This document shows positions 23,311 to 33,345 of a stretch of 64,000 nt of DNA, one piece after another. The notes beneath the pieces were generated by a model, which saw only the letters and a list, made by a program, of their open reading frames with translations, was not told where the DNA came from and ran no database searches. The DNA lies in contig CAMZMU010000117.1 of assembly GCA_947311845.1 (NCBI GenBank), forward strand, positions 78,198,561-78,262,560, written 5' to 3'. Made by a program: the position numbers and the translations under genes. Source of the stretch: Poa pratensis (taxonomy: Eukaryota; Streptophyta; Magnoliopsida; Poales; Poaceae). Every line of letters starts with the position of its first letter. Position 1 is the first letter of the stretch.

Positions 23311-23475
23311 GGAAATAAATCCTATACGACCCAAACTACAACGACCCAATGCGTGGACCATGTCCAGCACCAGCCACGTCGAAATCCCTCAGCCAGCTGA
23401 AATCGTACGGTGTCCAATGTGGTCCATAGCTAGGTCGTACCGTGTTGGGTGTTGGGTCGTATAGGATTTCTTTCC
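23311..23475. mobile_element. Small foldback (MITE-like) element, 165 bp
   Basis: Terminal inverted repeats of 24 bp with one mismatch occur at 23311-23334 and 23452-23475. The shared inner part is AATCCTATACGACCCAA. The interior is non-coding. No convincing target-site duplication was found, so the superfamily is not assigned. Confidence 0.65.
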
Positions 23476-26400
23476 ATGGAGAACAAGCGGCATAGATGGC
23501 CCACACCGTACCTAATCTTCCACTGCTTTGGTAGCATGTAATCCAATAGCATGAGTATACCGTAGGCGGGGAATGCCTTCGCCTCGTCCACGGTGAGGTT
23601 TTGCTGCCATGGATTCGAGCCGGAGCCGGAGCCGGAGCCTTAAGCCTCGTCGTTTGGACCCATGCCAACGGTTCATGTGGTGGACAACTGTAGTGACCCG
23701 CACCTGCCACCACTTGTGCAGCAAGTGCAGGTCTTTGGCTCGACGCAGGTAAAGCATTACTTTACCAACATCTTGCCCATCAGAGTAGCATAACAGAAGC
23801 ACGGCAGCGGATTCGACAATTACACAATTGAATAAATCTTATAAAACAAAATACAAGTCATCTCTTACAAACATTTACAAGAACAATGACTAGATGCTAA
23901 AATCTTCAGATAGACACCCATTGGGTTGCTCTTTGAAGTCCAAGCAATAGTCCGCGGTGACTCCTCCTTCACCTTCAGTGGTTGATTGATCCTTGAACAC
24001 CTCCTCTTGCAGGTTCAGGTAATCCACTCCAGCGTCTACTAGCTCACAACAACCTAAGCAGGGGAAGGAATTTACGGGTATGAGTACACAGAGGTACTCA
24101 ACAAGTCCAGATAATGGTGTTTGATGCACTATCATCTACTAGGACCAATGGTCCAGAAGTTCAATGATTTTCGAAAACATTTCTGGGAAAGTGTCAAAGT
24201 TTTATTTATGAAATCTATGATCTTCTTGCCTCACGAGCTGTTAGAATCCCCTGTGGATTCCTTTCTCGCCACGTTCGCAGCTCCTTCCCGGAACAGGGAG
24301 TGACAATGCCACAATTTATTACACTCTGCAGAGGTGCGTTACTTTACCCACAGACAATCCGCAATCCGGGTGACCGTGCCCTGCACTCACTACCAGATTT
24401 TGGATCACAGAGCTGTGTCACCCACCTTGTTTGACATACCTCGCATCGTAGCTGGCAGAACCAGCTACCCGTCCATAACATTGGCTACAGTAGAGCCCTT
24501 CAACAGTTTGGTCGCCTACAGTAGAGGTCACACCCCAAACTGCCATCCCTGGGTGATATGCCTTATAGGTGGTATTTCTCCAGCTCAGCCTCGCCCATAC
24601 AGGTCGTGTGGTCAACGCTGTCGTTACGGCGCTTGAACCCAAGAAGGCAATTGTTATTAATCCTAGGGTGATATCCCATGTAGTCGAACCCGCTTCCAAT
24701 GGCTTGACAGCCTCCCAACAAGGGTTCGAACTACCAGCCATAATAGTTCACCGACTGCTCCATCAGTCGATCAACAAGTTCCATATCATATTATTCATAA
24801 CATATATTTTGCTTTGATGCAGGTGATATCACAGATAGTAAGTTGCAAATACGTTGATAAAAATAATCAAGCGGACATGAGCTGAACTTGCCTGAGATAT
24901 CCAGAAGTTAGCATTTCAAAGTCAATGAAGGTCAATGTCGAAGATAAAGAACTCCAAAGAAGATCCAAACTGAAATTGTGAAATAAAGTCCAATCAACAC
25001 AAAAGTGCACACCTGAGGATATGATCCAGATGAATGTGCTATAGATATGTTCTTGGTTGAGATTACAGTGTTGATTATTAACTCACTTCAAACTCACGAT
25101 ATGATCATTTCACATAATAGGTAAAACCTCCAAGTAAGACTCCCTATGGAAATATTACACAGTTGGATTCATGGATGATTTTTAAGATTCAAGTCTGTAC
25201 TTAGCTTTATCAAGTAATTACAAAGTAGAGTAAATGAGTTGATTTCTTGGTCCAGCTAGATCAATTTAATTAACCTCATGTACTGGGGTGATCAAAGATA
25301 GATATTTGGTTACTTAAATAGGTCACCTACATACTATTGCTAGATAAAGGAAGTAATCTGCAGGTTAACTTATGTCGACAAACAAAAATATATATGTTAT
25401 ATTGGTCAAAGTATAGTGCTGGTTTCATGTTCATGTACTGCTCAGTTCAGCAATTAAGTGAATTAGTAACCTGAAGCATCATATTTTAGTACTGGTTAGT
25501 TATGACCCAACGGTCTTAGTGATACAATAATGTTTATTTGAGCAGAGTGGAATCCTAGATGATAACCTGGAGCTACAGATGTAAGTACAGAATGACCTGA
25601 TATAGTATAGGTGGTTCTCTAAAAGATAATGACCAAGTTTAATCAGTTTTTGCTGTCCTGAAGTACACATGCTGTTTCTGAAATAAGACTTCAGTGTATG
25701 ATTATTATTGTTCAGTTCTTAACTTGGGCAAAGTTAGGCATGCAAACTTGTACAACCAATAATCAAGTAGATGTGCTAGCAGGTAGTACTCTTAAAGTGG
25801 ATTTGTTTCTTTAGGAATATCTTGCGTAATATAAATCAGAGGCGTGCTTATGTTATGATCTGCTATTTAAGAAGTCCAGTACCATGGCATTTGTTTAAAG
25901 GACCACACTACAGCCGTTCTAAACTCCCAGCAGTAAATGTTTATTTTATTTTAGGAGATGTGCAGTTGGAGTTGTTCAGAGGCAACGAATACAAATACTA
26001 GCTGCTAATATTCTAGTGGAAACAGATCCTTACGTGTGTAAGCTTGTCTATCTATCGTGTATTATTGGATACACAAGCACTGGCATATATAAAGTAGATT
26101 GGTTGCAGCAAATTTATTCATGTACTATGATATTTCCCTTGTTTTCATCTAGATACCTATTTTGTAGTTCCAACCAAGTATCAGATCAGTACGCAAGTGA
26201 AGTAGAATAATTTCATTCGGATTCTTGGTGCTCACAAGTGTAAAAGTTCTACCTGATTGATTGAGGATTTAGAAACGTCATGATCTGCCGGGGACAAGGA
26301 TTTGGTCGCCTCAACTCAGAATAATTTCCCCTCACCAGCATCAGGATGGACCTGCGAGTACAGACATGCTCGGTGTGCTGCGGCGCGACGACGGCGCCAC

Positions 26401-28637
26401 GTCCGGCGACTCGCCTCTTGGTATCCAGGTCCTCCGCCTCATTCCAGCCTTGCTTGTAGCTCGCCGTTGTCGATGGATAGGTTGCTGCTGCAGTAAATCT
26501 GCCGCTGCCACAGCTGCAATTAGAATAGCCATGGAGCTGGCCACACTCAAATCTGAGCAGCGATTGACATCCAGGAGTCTGTCCGGTACTCCTCCTTGTG
26601 AATCTTCAAGATCACTACCATGGCTTTGAAGCTCTGGTTCTTGTGGGGATATCTGATTCAGATTCATAGGTTTGGTCTTTGGTGGGGGAAGGCTACAGAG
26701 ATGAGAAGAAGAGGCCTGAACGGATGCCACAATGGAAAAGTGATACACTCGATCATCTCCACCCTGGTCTTCTGCAAAGACCATGACGTGCCCAAGTATG
26801 CCACGGCGGATGCTCCTCTGTTCGCCAGCTCCAGATGTGGTCACTTTGACTAATCGGTGGGGATAGGCTTTGGTTGAAAGATTTTTTTTTTTATATTTAG
26901 AAACTGTGCTTTGGTTGAAAGATAAAGTGACAAACATTTGCCTGCTACAGTACATGGTAAATATCAGATATTTTCTCCCGTGGGTGGACTAGTACGTGGA
27001 CATAACAAGACATTTAAGCTGCTAGTTCTTTTCCATCGATGATAAAATTTATTTACTCGCTAATGAAATGTGTATTGGTGACATAACTTTACTAGGAATT
27101 TAAGCTAATTTCGCAGAGAATATTATTTTACATAAACTTTTCAAAATAAATTAGGTCGGCCCGGTGTCCACTTTCCCTCGCGACTATTTTTACGAATTAG
27201 GCGGAGTAACCAACGGATTCGTATAGGTTAGAAAATAGATTTTCTCATAAATATTATCCTAAGAAAATTACGAATTGCCGGAACCTTATGGTTTCAAGTG
27301 CACACGCTCGACACCAAATCCAAAGTAAGTTTTCCTACTAAGTTCTCAAGTTGATATTTCCAGAATTCACCACTCAAGCAACCAAAGTGTCAATTAACTA
27401 GTGGCATTTATCCACATGCATTATTTTCTTTTTATTTGTTTCCTAGTGTGACGGTTCTCGGATTTACTCGAGTTCAAATTTCTTATGCATGATGGAATGC
27501 ATGCAACACATGACAATCAATAGTTCACAGACATATATGGTTATGGCCATCACCATGGATTGATCTACACTGCCCCCGAGCCGGTGTGATCCCACCAATA
27601 GATGGTTAAACCTTATTAAGATACAAAACGAAAATTTCTAGCTCGACTTTTAGCTAAACTAGATGTAAATATCTGGGGTATTACAACAACGTGGAAGGAG
27701 AGGGTGGGTGGATTGGATGATGCAGCACGTCGTGGAGGGGTAGATACAGGGAGAGGGACGGTCGGTAGGGGCGGAGGCGCCAGTTTAGTGCCAGCGAAGT
27801 TAATGTTAGGGAAGCCGTGCCGTCTCCTCACCAGGAAGCGACGAGGTGTGTGGCCGTGTGGGTGCCGTTAAACAATTAATGTTGGTCGACCTTGAGTCGA
27901 TGACATATCGGGTCCACCTATAAAAATCTACGTGACAGGCATGTACGGGCGTTTCCGGGTGTGTGTGCAGTACCCCCAGAGCCGATTGCCTGACACTTTT
28001 TTTAGACCGATGCTAGGCGCGACTGGGAAAGTTTTTTGTTCGGACCCGCATTGGACCCGATGAAAAGGCTATGGGGACGTGTGGTGGAGATGTTGTAAGG
28101 AAGATTTTCAGTATGTATAGCTAGCTAGGTCCTGTCATGGGAGTGTTGTTTTGGCTCTCGATTTTCAAATTCACTTTGAATATCAAACAAGATTGGAAAA
28201 AAGCGCCTGCATGTATATCACAACATTCTATATACTTACAAAGTAAACAAAAAATTGTTGCTAAAAGGCTTTTCACGAGACATTTTTATTTTATTTTTAC
28301 ACAAGTCACAAAAATATCGGCTTGGTGTGCACACGTACAATGTCAAGATGTACGCGTCAATTTTTTTTGCAGAATTTTTAACATTACGAAATACCTTTTC
28401 CAGTGACATAAACATATGCTTGGACGTGCCAAAGTGGATTTTAATTTTACTCCTCTCACCCCATATAGAGGGAGTGAATGCACGCTCGAAGCACTTTGAC
28501 AGATGCTCCTGTAGTGGCACACTTCACTGGTCCAGGTCTACTTCATTAATTTGGGTCCATGCATTTCTTATGCCTGTATCTACAGTACTAGTAGTATCGA
28601 CCACTTCTTCCTCTATATATCTGCCTACCGCGCATAA
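23476..28637. other. Long intergenic stretch without a recognised gene
   Basis: No conserved protein is recognised on either strand. 23690-24830 starts TGTAGTGACCCG, has mixed composition and looks like decayed transposon or LTR DNA, but no ends were paired. 24830-26280 is AT-rich and featureless. A 204-codon minus-strand ORF (26955-26341) lies in a GC-rich patch (26290-26860). Its product (Arg/Ser/Gln-rich, no motif) is not recognised, and both strands are open there, so it is not called as a gene. 26880-28630 is again AT-rich with no repeats that I can pair. Confidence 0.5.
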
Positions 28638-28995
28638 GAGCAAGGGCAATAAGAGCGCCCGCTGCCGGCTGTATACACAAGCCATGTCAGCTATAGCTCG
28701 CCTAAACAAGTACTCGTATAGTAGGTTGGCTCTTAAGTGGGCTATCTAGATTATTTAACCATTTAATGCTGCATGCGCATGCGCTTGCATGCAAGACTGC
28801 AGGGCATGCAAAAAGCTAGCTCTATCGCCCGCAGCAGGCTACAAGCGGGCTGCAGATTTTAGTTTTCTGTGTATAGCCGGGCGATATGCGGAGCGCCGGC
28901 TCGCTTCTCTCTCCTTCCCTCTCTCTCCTCCACCTAAGATTTTGCTGATGTAGAGTATCTTATAGCCTGCTGACTAGGACTTATTGTACTTGCTC
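28638..28995. mobile_element. Harbinger/Tourist-type MITE, 358 bp
   Basis: Terminal inverted repeats start GAGCAAGGGCAATAA (left) and GAGCAAGTACAATAA (right, complement), with two mismatches in about 15. The target duplication TAA (28635-28637, 28996-28998) is the signature of the PIF/Harbinger superfamily. The interior is non-coding and includes alternating GCATGC/GCGCATGC sequence. Confidence 0.8.
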
Positions 28996-29135
28996 TAACA
29001 CAGAAGACAGCGGATGAAGTAGTTGAAGTAGTGGCCAGCTCTAGCTAGGCTACAACGCAAATCCAGTCCTATTTTCATCTCTCATCCCACGTGATCATTC
29101 ATATGTAACCTCCAGACATATAATTTTTTGTAAAC

Positions 29136-29375
29136 ATGAAACACCTTGGAGTGATAAGGATTGCGAGGTTACGGAAACTGGAAGGGAAGTCAAACATGGA
29201 GAAACTGTTTGGTTTGATTGGAATGATGCGACCCATCTGGCTTGAACGGAACGACTGGGTCTTCAAAAGCAAGTTTGTGTCCACGGCTGTAACGATGGAT
29301 ACGATGAAAAAGCTCTGCACGGAGTTGAGGCTCGAAGTTAGCGCGAGAAGTCGCATGATTTTCTTGTTTGCTTGA
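29136..29375 (+). pseudogene. Possible LINE ORF2 C-terminal fragment
   Basis: The frame contains IWLERNDWVF, reminiscent of the W-x-ERN-xR-xF block in the zinc-binding region that follows reverse transcriptase in plant LINEs. Nothing upstream supports a longer element. The fragment is short and this assignment is weak. Confidence 0.35.
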
Positions 29376-31331
29376 TTGCGGCGACCTCCAGCATCTGCAA
29401 GAATTGTAAAATAAACCATCCTCTATATAGTATCTGTGCTGAGAACTCCTGCTGGATCTCTGTCGAAAAAGAGCTAAGCAGATGGGAAGCAAGGGTTTTT
29501 GAATCAGCGATTATATAACAGTTCACGACACAATCCATTGTCCAACACTGTATTCATCTCTTTTATTCTGTAGCCTAACAATAAAAACAACACCGGGTTG
29601 CTACAAAATTAAATCAAAATTCGGAGATCTAAAAGGTACTTACAATAAGGAAGATACACTCGTACACCTGCAATTATTCTTAGACATACTAAATCCAATT
29701 TGTTAGAAGTTTGTGGCACTAGTACAATTCATACACTTTACGACCCCCGAATCGTATACTATTTCGGCAAACTCGTAACAAATAACTCATCGCATACCCT
29801 TTAAAAAAAAAGGGTGTCATGTTTGGCAATCGCACGCAGTTAAATAAAAGAGTATGCGACAAAATTGCACACGTTTTTTTTCAGAATAAAGGTGTGCGAT
29901 GTCGAAGTCAATTGCATATGGTTAAAATAAATCATCATAACGAATATTTGTTTTTTTTTAAAAGGTGCATTTTCTCAAACTAAACAACTTTGTCAAAGTG
30001 GTTTTTAAATTATTTATATTTTTTTCTAATTTTAAGTGCCAAATATGGTTTCTTTTGTGAAAACAAGTACAAATAACATGGTGCAAAATGGCACCAATCT
30101 AATTTTCACACAAAATAGACCATATTTGATTGATAATCTCCAAATACTATAAATTTCTTGCTTTCTAGCTATTTTCGCCCATTGAAATGACTTTATGCTG
30201 ATTTTTCGAAAGTAATTCAAATTTGAACTACAACGATGTGATACTTTCCTCCTAAAAATTGCCAAAAAACATTTTAAGGTACACAAATAGTGATTATATC
30301 AGAAAACACCGAGATATTTGAAATATTGGACCACTTACATGAATAACCATGCCAATCATTTTGACCCTATTTCAAAAAAAAAAAAAAACAAAGAAAATGA
30401 AGAAACCTATAAGAATTTGAAATGCTTTCTCATAAAGTCCATTTATGTGTACTAGCTAGTTGCCACGAAAAATACCAAACTTGTAATATGACAACTTTAA
30501 AAAAAACTTCACCAAGAAGGACTATTATGCATAAACATTCGTGGGTTTGAAGCCAAATTGATAAGGCGATGAGTCATATTCATGACATAGTTAATGATAA
30601 TGTGCCCATATTTGGCACATACATGTATCTTGGCATGGCAAACAATAGTACCAAAGTGAGTTTCCCAATAATTTTTATAAATAACATTTCCAATTTCTAA
30701 GTGCCAAAAGTAGGTTTTGTGTAGCAAGTACGAAGAATATGGTGCAAAATGGCACCGATCCAAGGTTCACACAAAGTAGACAATATTTGATGGATAACTC
30801 CAAATATTATGATTTTTCACGCTTTCTAGCTAATTTCGCCCCTTTATATGACTCTAGCCGATTAACCGAAGGTAATTCCAATTTGAACTATAAGTGTGAA
30901 ATAGTTTGCTCCCAAAAATCGCCTTAACTCATTTTAAGGGATTATATATATCAGAGAACTACATAGATGTTTAAAAGATTCGACCCCTTTCTATGAATAA
31001 CCATGCCAACCAATTTGACCTTGTTTTGAAAAAATCAAAGAAAATGAAGAATATTCTTGTCATATTTGTTGCTTCCTCTCCTTCATATAATATATACATA
31101 TCTTATTCCGTTTTGCACCTGCCCTACCACTTATGTTCTTCTGCAACTAGTATCGTTGATCTTTCCAATAAACCAAAATTTTCCTATGATCACAGATCGA
31201 CCACTTAGCCAATACCATCGGTTTAAACTCGCGAGATTATAACACATAAAATTCCATACGAAATAGCATTTTTTTTAGAGCATAAGTTTTACCCAAATCA
31301 ACCAATATGTTGTGATCCCAGCCCATTCTGG
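29376..31331. repeat. AT-rich intergenic DNA with a 657-bp-period direct repeat
   Basis: About 29993-30403 and 30651-31058 are diverged direct copies. Both carry GGTGCAAAATGGCACC, the run GCTTTCTAGCTA, AATAACCATGCCAA and AAAGAAAATGAAGAA in the same order. To the left, 29716-29900 begins CACTAGTAC and has several ATCGCA/TGCGAT motifs, which could be one end of a CACTA-type element with subterminal repeats. The other end was not found. No gene. Confidence 0.6.
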
Positions 31332-31997
31332 TTAGCGAAGATAGCAACGCAAGTGGAAATAAGGCCTCCCACAAGGGCGAACAAGAACCCTATCTAGAAC
31401 TTCCACAGTGGGGTGCAATTGTATGTTAGTACACATGTACTTCCCACCAACGCGGTGAAGTTCACGGGCTTGTAAAAGATCAATCATGACATTACACTTA
31501 CACATCATCAAACGATGGAGAAAACCCAGACATTTATCATCGTCATATCTAATAAGGTTGAAACCTCCTCTAGGGTTTTGAGAGCGCATCACTCTATCCA
31601 TATGTTGTGCAAAAAATGCATCCTCAATATCATATCTTAGCGGACTATAAATTCGTCCACCACAGTGGTCACCTAAAAATCTCCATGTTCCTGATGGACT
31701 AGATCATAGAAGTCTGTCCTAACAACAATAAACAAGCCACCTGAATGTCCCCAAGCTAATTTGAAATTCAAAACATAAGAGAAATTTCCACCAGCTGACT
31801 TCATTTCCCTTCGGAAAGTGAGACCTTGGTTGTCTCCTGCAGACATATGATATTGACAATTTAACATGCTTTTGCTGTATCTTCTCACAAATTTGTTGTC
31901 TCCACCTCCCCCTAGAATTATATTCATTTAGCTTTGTTCCTCTTACCACCTTTCCTCCTAGTTTTCTTACTTCCCTTTGTTCTAGGGTTACCTCCAC
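31332..31997 (-). pseudogene. LINE remnant (endonuclease region of ORF2), frameshifted
   Basis: Minus-strand frames 31927-31673 and 31601-31332 read like successive pieces of a plant LINE ORF2 N-terminus. The first has WGHSGGLFIVVRTDFYDL, as in the endonuclease domain. The second has LLQARELHRVGGKYMCTN and VLDRVLVRP, matching the L-x-EL-x2-GGK-x-TW-N ... LDR-LVS pattern before the end of the endonuclease. Several frame breaks are present and no reverse transcriptase follows. An old, truncated copy. Confidence 0.6.
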
Positions 31998-33150
31998 TAC
32001 GAGATCTCTTGACCATGGAATTGATCCAGGGGCGACCGCTCAGCTTGACTGAATTCACTCGTCACCGCTTGATCCATCTTATGTAGGAGCCTAGGAGGGC
32101 CAAAGCGCATAATCAATCTCCTGATACTTTTAATTACGTCCCTCCATTTTTCTTACTCATGTTAACTTTTTTTACCTTGGCATTAAAAGAAACACTGAAC
32201 AATACAAAACACCTCAACAAAAACAAAAATTACATCGAGATCCTTCAGATGCCCATCGTCTTCAACCTCCAGACCGTGTCGACGACGTGTCGCTGCTGCC
32301 GCTCCTCTCAGAGTCGGCTTGACATTGTTGGTTGCGGACGGGACATTGCCGAACGGGTAAAAAAGACCATATCCGTGCCGGAGCCGAAGAAGAAGGATGA
32401 ACCGCTGATGAAGCTCCATGACGATCTGAAGAACGCCACCGCTAGAAGAAATCCTCGAGAACCACACCACTCCCACAAACTTCATGACGTCGCTGCTGAG
32501 ATGGGGCTAAAGTGGGGGAGACTTTATTGGAAGAGGCGTCGCCGCCACCACCTGAGCGCCGCCCCACCAAATCTTAACCCTAAAACAAGGGGAATGGAGC
32601 CCTCCCGCCGACAGGGGCCGAGATCCGCCCCGCCTCCATGGCCCGAAGGCCACATGAGCGAGGCAGAGCAGCGGCGGCGCCGACGGGAGGCCAGCAGATC
32701 GGATCGCTTTTTGTGGCAACAAGGAGGCGAATGCGCTTTTTCTGAGATTTTGATAATACGGAGTTCTTGTAGATGATAACCTACTTACTTATGTTAACTT
32801 TACGCGGACGAATAGCGTACTTATGTCGTTTCATAAGAATTGTCATTTTAGCCCTGTCTTACGTGAAACTTTTATAAGTGATCAAATTTATACATAAAAT
32901 TGTAAATATCAGCAAGAGAAGCTAAATACAAAGTTAGAATGACAATCATTTTATTTGGAAATTGCACACTTCCGTGGGAGCATTTTTTCAATTTTAGAAA
33001 GTAAAGTCAGTTTTTGAAAGACTACCCATGCCTTTCTTTATGCATAGAAATTCAGGATAGAAAAGATATATCCTATTCCTATTTCGAAACATTGGAAGCA
33101 CGATATAATTGCAATTAAATTTTGTACAGCATTAATTAGTTCCTCATTTG
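31998..33150. other. Intergenic, no recognised gene
   Basis: A GC-rich patch (32270-32740) has ORFs on both strands rich in Arg, Pro and Ser, with no motif. The rest is AT-rich. Nothing assignable was found upstream of the GH31 promoter. Confidence 0.5.
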
Positions 33151-33188
33151 GAAGAAGCGATAGTTAAGTCTATATTAACTTCGGAGTA

Positions 33189-33275
33189 CCTTTTATACAT
33201 ATCCACAGGTATAATCTTAGCCATGGGGTATTAACCATTGGGTGGGATTTAATTATCTTCCTACTTATATTTATA
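33189..33275 (+). promoter_or_regulatory. Putative promoter of the GH31 gene
   Basis: A pyrimidine box CCTTTT (33189-33194) and a TATCCAC box (33200-33206) stand 5 bases apart, with a TATA-like TATATTTATA at 33266-33275, about 70 bases before the start codon. In cereal alpha-amylase promoters these two boxes belong to the gibberellin response complex. The third part, a TAACAAA/TAACAGA box, was not found nearby, so gibberellin control is only suggested. Confidence 0.5.
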
Positions 33276-33345
33276 CTTACATAAAGCACAGGAGCGTCCA
33301 GTAGGCTCTGGGCCTCAGTGTGTTGCACACCATCATCTGAGGGCG

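Noticed and set aside
26341..26955. 204-codon minus-strand ORF in a GC-rich patch.
   Set aside because: No recognisable domain, an opposing open frame, and no splice or promoter context; it is noted in the intergenic entry but not called as a gene.
32159..32776. 205-codon plus-strand ORF.
   Set aside because: Arg-rich and low complexity in a GC-rich patch, with an equally open opposite strand and no recognised family.
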